Shown: positions 11,065 to 22,310 of the stretch, piece after piece
Position numbering within the stretch: the stretch's first letter is position 1
Layout of the letters: the number at the start of each line of letters is the position of its first letter
NCBI GenBank assembly: GCA_027972325.1
Contig: JAPMOS010000030.1
Span: 124,001 to 188,000, forward strand
DNA length: 64,000 bases
From: Paratrimastix pyriformis
Taxonomy: Eukaryota > Preaxostyla > Paratrimastigidae
Direction: 5' to 3'
Made by a program: the position numbers and the translations under genes
The notes under the pieces: model-generated
Told to the model about the DNA's origin: nothing
Database searches by the model: none
What the model saw: the letters and a program-made list of their open reading frames with translations, nothing else

Positions 11065-12485
11065 TTACGAAAAATAGTACCTATACCCACAGCCCGGTTG
11101 CATTTGCGTCAATGGTCGGTCAACTGCTGGTTCGGTTGACGCCTTGCTCTTTGTTTTGCTTGGCGGCCTCTCCTCCTTCTCCTTCTCCTTCTCCTTCTCC
11201 TTCTCCTTCTCCTTCTCCTTCTCCTTCTCCTTCTCCTTCTTCGTCTTCTTCTTCTCCAGCGGGACGATCTCGATCTCCGCCGCGTGCTTCCTTCCTCGAA
11301 AAAGAGCTTGTGCGGCAGCGTTTCGCGTCGCCGGTCTGTTCTCTTCCTCCGGGGTCCGAGGCGTCATCACTCCCTCGTTGTCCTCTGCCATCAGGAGTAG
11401 GAGGTTGTCATCTGCGTCGTCGTCATTGTGTGCCTGCTCTCCCTTTCGTCGATCAGACAACCCGATACGCAAAAGAGTTGACGATCTGAAATCGTTGAAT
11501 TGGTCCGTCCGGCGGCTTGAAAGCAGACCTGCATGCTAATGCTTGCTTGCTTGTGCGTCATGGCAGGGTTCCAAATGTGGTCCATGAATCGTTTCGTGCT
11601 CTTCACCGAGCACTCCACCACCTGCTCTGATCTCCATCCGATTGATTTCTCTGGGAAGGCGTCGATCAAAGCCTCCCCCCGAGCGATTTGTTGGATCATG
11701 GCGCTCATCTCCAGCATGAGGTGAAGGTAGAAGGGTCTGGGGCTTCCTCCGTTCACGAATTGGCACCATTGGTCAACAAACGTTTGCATTTCTCCCGCAA
11801 GGTCGGCTCCCACAGGCGAAGAGCTCCTCAGCGCCGACCAGATTCGGCCAAACTTCCCCATGAGGAAGAGTAGTGACTGCTTTTGCCCTTCGGTCAGGCC
11901 ACCACAGTTCAACAATGAGCTTGGCGTGGTCGAGCATCCAGATGGTGTGCCGCCCGGTGAGTGCAAACGGGCCGATCGTCAGGGAAGAGCCGTGCTCGCG
12001 CAAAAAGCGATAGAGGCCGGTGTCCCTCACTCCGCTGTCTGCACTGGTGGCCAGGGTCATCCACCGCTGCGGGTCGTTGGCGAAGGCGAGGCTCTCCTCG
12101 GTCAACACAACAACCCCAAGGATAGAACGTTGCGTGCCATCCGGCATCGTGCCAGCGTCCATCCCGACTTTCAGCAGTACCTGCTGCGGGGGCGGAGACG
12201 GGTAGAAGTGTCGGATCACGGCGCGCAGGAAAACGGCCACATCGATAGCCGCCCCGTCCTGCCCAACAAGGCGAGCGCCACCTTCAAGGAGTGTGGTCCG
12301 TACCTTGCGCGCATGTTCCGCGACCGACGAACGACACGGTATGTATCTTCTTCATGTAGGGCCTTCCGCAGCTCTGCGTACCGGGAATACGAAAGGCCCA
12401 GTCTGAGGCGAAGCGAGGCGGCCTCCTGAACGGCAAGCCTCCGCCGGCCCGCGCCAAGCTGTCGCGTTATATACTCAATCAGCAA
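11065..12485 (-). CDS. unrecognised protein with Lys/Glu repeat tail (possibly element-borne)
   Basis: I do not recognise this gene. A block near 12170-11850 reads KVGMDAGTMPDGTQRSILGV and later TGRHTIWMLDHAKLIVELWW. A block near 11770-11590 has FYLHLMLEMSAMIQQIARG then FPEKSIGWRSEQVVE. The tail near 11240-11170 is a (KE)n run from (CTTCTC)n-type DNA. The lay-out, a KV-x-DG-like strand followed much later by a His-rich HLxLE helix and a short 'SxGWRSEQ' turn, resembles uncharacterised protein families found scattered in protists and sponges and often suspected to be transposon-borne. That resemblance is from memory and weak. At least two frame changes between 12485 and 12200 must be bridged by introns or are breaks. 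Confidence 0.45.
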
Positions 12486-12532
12486 TCGTCACTGTGTACC
12501 GTGTTTTCTAAACGGGAAAACAAATGGATTCA

Positions 12533-13140
12533 AACAAAGATTTTTTTGAAACCGCATCATGGCCAAAAAGCCCGCGGCACGGGGGTCGTGGACCCCAAAC
12601 AAGATTTGAAAAAGACCGGAGCGGCTTCAACCTGCGCTTCAGCATCTCTCTCTTTTTTGAACGCGTCAATTTTCCAGCCGCCTTTGGTCGCGGCGCTTTT
12701 TTTTTCTGGCTAATCTTTTGTTTCTGTTGTATCTGTTTATGTATTTCATTGCTTCCTTGCCGAATAGATCGACGCTTTATCAATTTTTTAGGGATGGGAA
12801 TCACTTATCACTTTTCACCTTACTCTTTCACTAGATCACCAAGTCATTCGCGTTTTATCTATTCATTCTCACATCCAGGTGATTTCCAGGCCTCAACTCA
12901 CTCGGTTCACTTCAGACATTCGAGTATCCTCATTTCACCACCACCACTCGGCACCGGAGTCTCACTCACCACACCAAACCACTTGGCCATCTCACAACTT
13001 CATATCAGTCCACCAAGCATTTGGATCGGAGCAAGTTTTTCCGAATGCACATTCTTGATCAGCCCACCCACCCGGGCCCAGGGCCCTCCGACCTTAGTGG
13101 CCCACCATCCCGTACTCACCGTGCAAGGTCCGTTCGTTTG
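12533..13140 (+). repeat. dispersed repeat family A, copy 1
   Basis: About 600 bp, non-coding, closely matching 20731-22310. Both copies share the same run of landmarks: AACAAAGA near the start, TTTTTTGAACGCGTCAATTT, GCATTGATCAG-like tracts, CACTAGATCACCA and TTCCGAATGC. This copy lacks the two insertions seen in copy 2, so it gives the empty-site sequence for both. Confidence 0.85.
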
Positions 13141-13259
13141 CACCAACAATATTTTTTTCCCCCTCTGGTACCAAAATGTAGAAACCAGTCCCCACGGGCC
13201 GATCCACGGAGCAGCACGCGGGGGAGCGCCTCCGCGCCTGCTGCTTCTTCGGGACCAAC

Positions 13260-16200
13260 TCGGCCGTGCTGAGGCTCTTCATCCGAGACGAACTCCATTT
13301 CGATTTTGACACCGGAGCCCCCCAAGATTTGAGCCCCTTCAGCCAGAAGATCCAGGCCCACGTTACCCGCATGGTCTCCCCCGGCCGGGTGCCCGAAAGG
13401 GCTCTCCTCCTGAGCTGGGCGCTGGCCGCCGAGCGGTCGGTGATCATCATCACCGATGGGCCTCGCTTCTCGCGGTTGGGACTTGCCTCCTCCCCGCCGG
13501 TTTTCCTTTCATTGTCCAATCAGCATTACCGTGCCTACCTGCCTGCCGCCCCCCTGCGCACGCCCGCAACACCCATCCCTCAGCCTGCCGCATCACCCAC
13601 CCCTCAGCCTGCCGCATCACCCACCCCTCAGCCTGCCGCAACACCCATCCCTCAGCCTGCCGCAACACCCATCCCTCAGCCTGCCCTCCCTTCAGCAGCC
13701 ATCGCCGTCCTCCCAGCCCAACCCCTCACTCCAGCAACCCCTGCAAGCCGCTCCCACTCCGCAACCATCAGCCTCCCAGCCCGGCCGCATCTTCAAGTCC
13801 GCAGATGAACTCGCCCGATCCGGCTTCCTCCGCCTGGTCACCCTGGCCAGGTGGCTCAAGGACCCGTCCATCGTCACCTCCCTCAAGCTCGTCCAGTTTG
13901 GCGCCAGTGGCCAAAGATCCTCCTCGAACAGCCGACCGCCCCATCGCCCACGCAGTCCGGGACAGGGTCCTCAGGGTTGCGACCAACCGCGACCTCCTAG
14001 CCCGACTCGCCATCGCCTCCATCCATCTCATCGCTCCAGCACACAAATCTCGCCTCGCAGATGTCGCGCTCCTCAATTGGCTCCCTCCCCAGGCAACGCA
14101 GACCCCACCCCACTCCCCTCCCTTCCACCCACAAGCCTCCCCACCCTCCGAGTGCCACCCCATCCCTGCGTCGCAATGGGTCCCGCCGTCGTTTTACCCT
14201 CGCCAGGTTTCCCGCTTCGCCGTCGCGTTCAAGTCCCGCCTGTCCGCTCTCGTCACGCTCCTTCCTTCGGCAACCACCAGCCCGCCTGACCCCGCCTCCA
14301 AGCCGGCCGTGGAGCAGGCAACTGCCTCACTGCTGGCCCTACCCAACGAGCTCCTGGCCCGCCGAGTCGCCAACCGCAAACGCCGCCACGTCGACAAGAT
14401 CACCGCCCGGTATACCCGCGCCGACCAGCTCATCGGGCAAGGCCGCATCTCCACCGCGGTCTCACTCCTCCGCAAAGGGGAGGTCCAACTGACGCCCGAC
14501 GAACAGCTCGCCGCAATGACCGCCGCCCGCAAGCAACCCGTCCACCGACGCCATCGCCACCTTGTTCAGCCAGTCCGCATCACCGTCCGATCAGCCTGCC
14601 GTCGCCCCGTCCGATCAGCCTGCCGTCGCACCGTCCGCTCAGCCTGCCGTCGCACCGTCCGCTCAGCCTGCCGTCGCACCGTCCGCTCAGCCTGCCGTCG
14701 ACACTGCGCCTGCACCACCCCCTGCCGCCCCGGAGATCCCCGCTCTCACCCTGACGTCAGAGCAGGTCAAGGCCTGCATCCTCAAGGTGGGGGACGTGGG
14801 ACAGCCGGGGGACCGAGTGGCCTCGCCCCCGACCACCTGCGCAAGGTGGTTTTGAAGGACGAAGCCATCGTGGACCTCCTCACCACAGCTTTCAACTACT
14901 TTCTGGCAGCCGGGTGGCTGCCGCGTTGCCTTTGCGCGTCCCGCCTCGTCGCCGTTCCCAAGAAGAACCCTCGCCTGCTCCGTCCGATCGCCATCCCCGA
15001 GACGCTCACCAGAGTCCTGACCCGCCTCCTCGCCCAGCACCTCCTCGCCCACACCCTGCCCAGCCTGTGCCCCACCCAGTTCGGCCTCCACTCCAACGAC
15101 GGGGCCACAGCCCTTGCCACCACCATCTCAGCCATCATCGACTCCAACCTCTCCCCCGACACCACCATCATTCAGCTCGATCTCCGCAACGCTTTCGGGC
15201 ACTTCCACCGGGAGTGCCTCGGACCAGCCATGGCTTGCGCCCACTGGCCCGATCCCGTCCAGTCGTTCGTCCGCTCGCTCTATGAGTCCGAATCGCTCTC
15301 CTTCAGGGGGAGCCCCATCAAGGCCACGATGGGTACGCAACAGGGATCTCCTCTGTCACCCCTGTTGTTCTCGATGACCCTTGACCCCTGTCTTCGAGCT
15401 GCCCTCTCCTCGCCGGGCCCGCGGCTGGAGGTGGGCGGGCATCCGATCCCACCGGTCCTGGCGTTCTTCGACGATGTCTTCATCCTGGGACCCTCACCTG
15501 CCGCAGCCCAGGCCACCCTCGACGCCTTCCAGCAGGCAGCAGCAACCCTCGGCTTCGTCATCGAGCCGAGCAAGTCGCATGCCTTCGTCCGAGATCCGTC
15601 CGCCGTCGCTTGCCTGACCATCGCCCAGCAACCCGCCAGGGTCCTGCCGTTTTCCGAGGGCCTGACCGTCGTCGGAGTCCCGGTGGGGCCCCCCGAGTTC
15701 GTCGAGTCCCACCTACGCCGCCGTTGCCAAGACGCCCTCGATGTCGCCCAAGTGCTCAGCCCGCTGCCAGCCCAGTCGTTCCTCTTCGCCGCCCGCCTCT
15801 GTGTGCCAACCAAGCTCGTCTTCTCGCTCCGCTCCGCTCCGCCCACGCCCAGCACGCCCCAGATCCTGGCCGAGTTCGACGCCGAGCTCGCCTTCATCGT
15901 CGCCGGGAGACTGAGGGTGCCCCCGACCCACCCACTGTTGGGCCTGCCGGTCCGGCTGGGGGGGCTGGGGATCGCCGCCACCAACTCGATTCGGCCCTGT
16001 GCCATCGTCGGATCCGCCATCGCCACCCTCTCGTCCACCTCCAACTGCCCCCTCTGCACAAGCCTCTGAGTGCCCTGTTTCTGCGTGCTGCCTGCCCCCC
16101 ATCTGATCTGTCTGCCCCCACCCCCGTGCCTGCCGCTGCCGTTGTGCCTGCCACCGCCGCCGCTGTCGCCGCCGCCTCCGCTGTCGCCGCCGCCTCCGCT

Positions 16201-17270
16201 GTCGATTCCATCCGACCCCGTTCAAGGCTGTTCGCCGCTGCTGCTGACGAAATGCGTCGGTTCCACATCAGCTGGAGCCTCACCTCTTCAGACGTTCTTT
16301 CGTTCTCCCGCTCTGGCGCCGACCTCGATGGGGCCCGTGTCCAGCACCGCCTGTGGACCGAAACTTGCTCGGCCGCTCGTGATGCCTTCGTTGCCTCGCT
16401 CTTGCCCGGTTCCACCATGCAGATCCTGATCCTCTCCGCCGCCAACGAACCCGTTCACGCGCTCCTGCGCGCCCTCCCTCATGGCCTCCTCCGCCTTGCC
16501 GACCCTCCCTTCATCGAGAACCTTCGCCTGCACCTTGGCCTCACTGCCCAGCCAGCCGTCCCCATCAACGTCCGCCCGCCCAACTGGCCCCACCAACTCG
16601 TCCCCTGCCCCGCATGCCGCAACAAGCTCATCGACGACGCCCACGAACGACTCTGCCCAGCAGCGACGCGTATGAGGGCGCCCCGTCATGACCAGATCCT
16701 CCGCGATCTTCTGTTCCGCCAGCTCGCAGCGATCCCCGGGTGCCTCGCCCGCCGAGAGCCCGAGGTCGCCCCCCTGGAGGAGGACGAGGACTCGTGCCCG
16801 TCCGGCCCCCAGTCCGCAGCCCGCTACGGCATCTCCTTCTCCCTGTCGGGAGATCCGCTCCCCAGCAAGATTGACGTGACCGTAGCGGAGCCCCTCGCTC
16901 CCATGTACGCCTCTCGTGCCATCAAGGGCGAAGCCGCCCAGCAGCTCGAGGAGCTGAAGTACCGGAAGTATGGGCGGGACCCGCTCTTCTTCCCCTTCTC
17001 GCTCACCTCGACAGGACAGCTCGCGCCCCGTGCCAAGGAGCTCATGGACGTCATCGACAAGGCCTACAAGAACGCCCACCTCAAGTGGCCCAGTTCTTCC
17101 TGGCCTGCCTGGGTGCCTGCCTCTGGGCGGGCAACCACGAGATGCACGCCTCCTGGGTTTCGGTCACGACCTGCAACCATCCTTCCACCACGCTCGACTC
17201 GTTGCCTGTTCCCGTGGCCAGCTTCCTGGCTGACCCACCGGCGCAGGCCAGGAGGGCTCCTTGCGGTTAG
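13260..17270 (+). mobile_element. non-LTR-like retroelement with reverse transcriptase and nuclease-like C-terminus
   Basis: The reverse transcriptase spans about 14880-15620. Visible motifs are LRPIAIPETLTRVLTRLL, IIQLDLRNAFGHFHREC, GTQQGSPLSPLLFSMTLDP and the catalytic-loop stretch VLAFFDDVFILGP, which has FFDD where most families have YxDD. Downstream (about 16200-17090) is a CPAC...H...C zinc knuckle near 16600, then PSKIDVTVAEPLAP and a KYRKYGRDPLFFPF stretch, which resembles the restriction-like endonuclease end of some LINEs. The N-terminal part carries Pro/Gln-rich 24 bp tandem repeats (13560-13690 and 14570-14705). The pieces do not share one frame, so this copy is broken or would need unusual translation. 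I saw no terminal repeats, poly(A) tail or target duplication. The family name is uncertain. Confidence 0.7.
13560..13690 (+). repeat. 24 bp tandem repeat (ATCCCTCAGCCTGCCGCAAC-type)
   Basis: About five copies of a 24 bp unit encoding repeated Pro-Gln-Pro-Ala. A second, different 24 bp array (GTCGCACCGTCCGCTCAGCC-type) lies at about 14570-14705 in the same element. Confidence 0.85.
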
Positions 17271-17383
17271 TGACCTTATCCTTTTTGTTTTCCCGTTCTT
17301 TTGTTCTTTTCGTGTTGATTCGTTATCCCCTTCCCCCCGGTTCGCGGGGAGGGCACAAGAAAAGGGAGGGGTCGATGCTACAG

Positions 17384-18080
17384 GTTGGAACGCCGTGCGG
17401 AATACTGAACGCCGTCGGTTTCAATGACCACTTCGTCACCCAGTCCGGCCAGGTGGTCCGTCCCCGCATTCGTTTCCCCGACCCGCCCTCGTGCCCATTT
17501 CGACACTGGGCGGGAACCTCATGTTGATCATCATACGCCCTCAAAAACCAGGAGAGAGCACGGCCCGCGACATGGTGCTCATTTTATTCTATTTTGGGTT
17601 CTGGTTTTTTTTTTTTTTGGCGGCTTCGTTCTGATGCCGATTCCCTGTGGCCGCCCCGCGCGCTGCCTTCTACCTGTCAACGGCAACCTCCCCGCCAGAT
17701 GCCTAAGGGCACTCCCCGGCCCCACAACCCCCTCGTCCCCACGGCCAACAACGCAGGGGCCTACGCCCGAGATCTTCACCCCCGACTCTGAGCTGACCAC
17801 CCTCGCCAACTCCAACGACGGTCCGCCCCCCCCCCCCCCCCCCCCCCCCCCCCAGCCTCCCGCCAGCCATCGTCCTTCTTCTCTTGCAGAGTGCGGCTTC
17901 GACTTCTTCCCGTACGACATCATGAAGCTCGCCCGGGGCGCTGCCTTCCTGACCGACTTCGAGATCACCTGGGACAACCAGTCCTACGTCAGCAACGCGG
18001 CCCAGTACCCCAGCCTCAACTACGACCTGGTCAAGAGCTCCACCGGCAACCAGGCCCTTCGATGGGGGGAAAACGCCCGG
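17384..18080 (+). pseudogene. exon fragments of an unrecognised host gene
   Basis: Three exon-like pieces follow the retroelement. The first, 17384-17452, reads GTPCGILNAVGFNDHFVTQ between an acceptor and GTGGT. The second ends at 17820 (FTPDSELTTLANSND, donor GTCCG). The third starts at 17890 (CGFDFFPYDIMKLARG, then FLTDFEITWDNQSYV). The last two join in phase across an intron holding a long C run (17826-17853). I do not recognise the protein. No start or stop could be tied to them, and the third piece runs straight into a dispersed short repeat at 18063. They may be remains of a gene disrupted by the neighbouring insertions. Confidence 0.4.
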
Positions 18081-18118
18081 GGACGATGGCAATTGCCCGA
18101 GAAGAACGATGAAAGGGT
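18063..18118 (-). repeat. short dispersed repeat family B, copy 1 (reverse)
   Basis: Contains the phrase GGCAATTGCCCGAGAAGAAC on the + strand, the reverse complement of copies at 31811, 31931, 32490 and 39090. The core is about 55 bp. Confidence 0.8.
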
Positions 18119-18774
18119 ACCTTCGATGGCCCCACCCCTTCGCCCGGTAAAGGCGCTCGATTCCTCTCTCCCTTCTTTTATGGCTCCCTTCTCTCGGATG
18201 TGAGGGGTCTGGCCCGATACCATCCACCACCCCAAAAAACATTTAAATGGGGTGCACCACTCTGCTACTGGGGGGGGTGGAGGGGGGAGGGGGGTGGAGG
18301 CGCATGGGGTAAGCCCGCTTCCTGGGTCATCGGGCCTCGCCACCAGACGCAAAACTCACGCCCCACGCCCGCCCCTCGCCACGGCAGCCCCCACGCCCCC
18401 CCCCCCCCCCCCCCCCCCGCCCGCCCGCCCGCCCCCCAATTTTTTAATTTCGGGCACAATGTTCCCATACGGGGTCTGATTTTCCATTTTTCCGGGGTGG
18501 TGTACTAAATTATGCCGGGTACTAAATTATGTCAAGTACGGTACACGGGGATCTCCGGGATCTCCGCTGTGCTGGTGAATAACATGGTTACTCATCTTCG
18601 GGTAAGGAGGGAACGGACGGGCCTCAAGACTCGAGAAAAAAATCGGCTCAGGTCGCACGGCGCACAAACACCGTCAAAGACACCAAACCGGACGGAGGCA
18701 GACTGATCTATTCATGATGGCGCAAACACTCGCATTTGATGATGAGAGTGTGCCCACAACAAACGCGCAAACGA
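18119..18774. other. gene-free stretch with C runs
   Basis: Holds a G-rich tract near 18268-18300, a C run at 18396-18420, and near 18503-18535 two copies of GTACTAAATTATG. The latter resemble, in reverse, the GTACC phrases at 11.0 kb. No gene seen. Confidence 0.5.
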
Positions 18775-19348
18775 TTAAACGACAAGGGCGATGTCGGGCC
18801 GTTTCTCCAAGAACGCCTCATTCGGGAATAAAATCCAGGGTCAAAGCGCAACCTGGGAAACAGGCCACTCCTGCAAGAGCGGCGACGAGCATTCGAATGT
18901 GCTCCTCCTTCCATTTCGTGTGCCTCTGAGGGACGCGCTGAATGACGTCAAAAATCCGATTTAGCTTGAGAAAGATTCAGTTGGGAAAGAGAAAAACTCA
19001 AAAGAAGACCTCCTCCTCATTGGGAGAGTGGAAGTCGGGTGGGACAAACTTGCGCATATAGAGTTTCATGGAGCGATTGATGAATATGCCAAGGGGCGTC
19101 AGGTCTTGAGGGCCAATGACTTTGAAATTGCCCCTCCGGATCGTTTGTATACGTTTGACGGCGTCGGTGGGGTTCCAGTTCTGAGAGTTGGTGGTCGGGA
19201 GGGTTCCCGCGATAATCCGAAGTTCTTCGCGACTCCATGTCGGTTTCGTCACCGAGTTCTTTTTGCTCCGCGCTTCCAAATCGGCGAAGGTGACAGTGGC
19301 TCGCTTGGAACCCGCCGGTGAAGAGGCGCGGCCGCGAGCACGTTTCAT
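18775..19348 (-). CDS. small Myb/SANT-like protein (tentative)
   Basis: Three exons join in phase: 19348-19010, 18964-18869 and 18816-18775, with introns of 45 and 52 nt (donors GTCTT and GTGGC). The product is about 158 residues. It begins MKRARGRASSPAGSKRATV, has a basic N-terminus, a Trp-led helix block (KPTWSREELRIIAGTLP) and a second Trp-led block (KWKEEHIRMLVAALAG), and ends FLEKRPDIALVV. Paired blocks of the W-(K/S)-x-E-E type are seen in Myb/SANT DNA-binding domains, but the second and third tryptophans of a standard Myb repeat are missing. A transposon-derived origin is possible, because repeats flank it on both sides. Confidence 0.45.
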
Positions 19349-19820
19349 TATTGAGTCGTCGGAAAAACCCCGAACAATCAGTCAAATCCGCGCACTGAGG
19401 GGGCTCGCACGGGGTGGCCGTGTGCGTGTGATCACTCCGGAGATGCCTGGAGTCGATGGGTGGGTGGAATGGGTGGGCGGGGTGTGGGGGAAAAAAAACC
19501 TTTTGAGATTCTCCTCTTGTAATTTTCAGTTAGCCTCCCACGAGGCTGCACTAACACGAGAAAGAAAGAAAGAAAGGCACGGGTTTGGGCACCCGCGCAC
19601 GGGTCCCCAAAATGCGACAGTTTCGGGACCCATTTCGAACGTTGGTCCATAGAGCTATTTCCTCCCTCTCTCTCTCTCTCATATTCCGGAAACCGAGCCA
19701 CCGGGGCCCGTAAAAGGGAACACGAGAAAGACCGAAATCACCCTCTCTCTCTCTCTCTCTCTCTCTATTCCGGAAAACCGAGCCACCGGGGCCCGTAAAA
19801 GGGGAAAGGGGGGAGAAAGG

Positions 19821-19873
<53 letters not shown>

Positions 19874-20725
19874 AGGATCACGAAACCAATCCCAATTTCT
19901 TTATTCATTCATCCTCCCCGGCGTCCTCATCCTCATCATCGACGATGATGGGGAAACCTGGAACACCGCCTCCGCCACCTCCGTGGGGGGCCACCTCGAT
20001 GAGGGGAAGTGGACCGTGATGGTTGAAGGTCATCGCTTGTGCCGTTCTCACTAACACAAATGTAATAATGTCCGCTCAAGAAGATTTAGGAAGAATGGAG
20101 ATTGGAGGAGGGCAGACCGTGGTACTGGGACTGCAAATAGCCAATGAGATGCGAAGCTGCGGCCCTGCTGCGGAATATGATCCCACCAAACGCGGGGTCG
20201 AGACCCCGGAAACGAGGCTTCAGGTTCCGATAAAAGGCCAGGGAGGCGGTGAATCCCGGTGGGAATGGCCTGCCTAAATCATGATTAATGGTTTAAATCT
20301 GTTGCTGTGCGAGCCGACCGAATGTATGGAAAAACAGAATGTAGGTCATCCTTAACTGACTGGATGTTCTCCGGCATGGCGGGGCAAGCACCAGGGTCAC
20401 GAGCCAGTCAGTACTGCACGAGCGCAGTCAGTCTCGTGTTCATGCAGCCTCGTGTGAGGCTAACTCAGGAGCCATGAGAAAGAAATCACAAAAGGTTTTA
20501 TCCCCCGTCTTCACGGGAGGCGGGCAAAATGGGGACTGATTTCCACGAACCAGAACCGACGATGGCCGATCGCCCAGCTCTTTAAATCGTCCCTAGGTAC
20601 CCGGTTTTGACTCCGTCAATCTTTGGGCACCGAATGGCCCAACACCATGTTCTATCCAAACCTGGAAAGCCCAAATAAGAAAAGGTTTGGTTCGGTACCC
20701 TATTTGGGAACTGAAACCAAAGCGC
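19349..20725. other. gene-free stretch with (CT)n arrays and a tandem duplication
   Basis: From about 19655 to 19870 are three (CT)n tracts. Between them a roughly 45 bp phrase (CCGAGCCACCGGGGCCCGTA core) occurs twice. No convincing exon was seen in the remainder. Confidence 0.6.
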
Positions 20726-20810
20726 AATCAAACAAAGAATTTTTCAAAACGGCAATATGGCCGAAAAGCCCGCTGCACGGGTCGTGGGACCCCAACAAGA
20801 TTCAAAACAA

Positions 20811-21616
20811 CCGTCGCTGTTTTTGGAAAGCGTGAACAGGGAACGAAGGGAACGAACAAATGCGACTACCCCCCTGGTCAACCACGAACCGGTTTTCGTG
20901 TGCGTGCGTGCGTACGTGCAAGGGGGGAGGCTCACTGGAAGGAAACGAGACACGCTCGTTCCGAGCCTCCCCTGTTCCCCTGGGTGTGCCAAAGGTGTTT
21001 GGGAAATTGAATGGTACCGCTGCCGCTCCCATCTGAGCACTCCTCAATAGGACTCCCTTCTGGCGCCCAGTTGCAGAAATGGGACGCCTCCACAAGGCGT
21101 CAGATGAATCGAGTCCGAACGACCTCAGATCCTGCGCCTCCACCCACCTCCTGGCCCATCTCCTCGAATGATGCCGATCTCCGTTGAACGGGCGACCAGA
21201 AGTGCGTTAAATGTGTTTTTTATTCAACCTTAGGCACATTAAGGTGTTTGGTGCGGGCAGAAGTATTGCCTGATGCCAACCATGACGAGGCGGAAAAAAA
21301 GGTGCCAGAATGAGGTGATTTTTGCTTGATGGAGTCTAAAAACACTCGAAAAGAAGAGAACGCAGGTGCTGTGCGGTCAGGTCGCGAGGTGTTGACGAGG
21401 TGTGATGGGGTCGCAATTCCAGCCCATCACGATGTGTGATAAATCTGTGCGCGTGAATCCGGAGACGCGACCGCCGTCGCGATGCCATTCAGCATCATGC
21501 AGACCCCAAGCCGGGCCGCCGAGTGCACAAAGATGGGTGGGGACGGTTTGCCTGGGTCAGAGCGCCCATTGTTGGTTCCCTTCGTTCCCTGTTCACGCAT
21601 TATTCAAACAGCGGCG
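20811..21616. mobile_element. non-autonomous inverted-repeat element of about 0.8 kb
   Basis: The ends are inverted repeats. The left (20811-20854) contains GCGTGAACAGGGAACGAAGG, the right (21573-21616) its reverse complement, with a further shared outer GCTGTTT. It interrupts dispersed repeat A copy 2. I see no transposase, so it should be a non-autonomous DNA element. The exact target duplication could not be fixed. Confidence 0.7.
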
Positions 21617-21815
21617 GGGCGGCTTCAACCCGCGCTTCAGAATCTCTTCCTTTTTTGAACGCGTCAATTTTCCCAGCCGCCTTTGGTCGCGGCGCTTTCT
21701 TTTTCTGGCAAATCTTTTGTTGCTGTTGTATTTGTTTAAGTATTTCATTGCTTCCTTTGCGAATAGATCGACGCTTTATCACTTTTGAGGGCACTTTTCA
21801 CCTTACTCTCCCACT

Positions 21816-22007
21816 AGAGTTGCACGAAAGTTGTAAAAAAGGAGAAAGAAGTGGAGAAAGAAAAAAGTAAATTTTTGTCGTTGCGTTTGTGCACGAGGGA
21901 CAGTCTGGGACTCGAGGCGAGAGGTCTTTCTTGGGTGGAGAAAAAAAAGAAGAAAGAAAGTGGAGAAAGAAAAAAGCAGAAGAAAGCAACTTTTTTCGTG
22001 CAACTCT
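21816..22007. mobile_element. 192 bp MITE with AGAGTTGCACGA inverted ends
   Basis: The ends read AGAGTTGCACGA and TCGTGCAACTCT. The flanks carry ACT on both sides (21813-21815 and 22008-22010). The sister repeat at 12.8 kb has the uninterrupted site CACTAGATCACC. The inside is GAAA-rich, with GGAGAAAGAA phrases near both ends, and non-coding. A 3 bp duplication would fit PIF/Harbinger-type elements, but because of base identity at the junction the end could also be read as TAGAG. Confidence 0.85.
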
Positions 22008-22310
22008 ACTAGATCACCATTTCATTCGCATCTTATCTATTCTTTCTCACGTCCAGGTAATTTCCAGGTCTCAACTCACTTCGGTCACTTCAGACATTCA
22101 AGTTTGCTTTCGCCACCACCACTTGGCATCAGACTCACGCTCTCCGCATCGCACCACTTGTTCACCTCACTGTTTCATGTTAATCCACTTGGCATTCGGA
22201 TCGGAACACCTTTTTCCGAATGCGCAATCCTGATCAGCCCACCCGCCCGAGGTCCTCCCACATTAGTGGCTCACCATCCCATACTCACCGCGCGAGGTCC
22301 GTTCTTTTGC

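Larger units (their letters stand above)
20731..22310 (+). repeat. dispersed repeat family A, copy 2, interrupted twice
   Basis: Matches copy 1 (12533-13140) in three pieces: 20731-20810, about 21610-21815, and 22008-22310. The gaps correspond exactly to two inverted-repeat insertions. Confidence 0.85.

Noticed and set aside
13260-17270. LTR retrotransposon or endogenous virus
   Set aside because: No terminal repeats, no protease, RNase H, integrase or envelope-like sequence seen; the reverse transcriptase and its C-terminal region look non-LTR.
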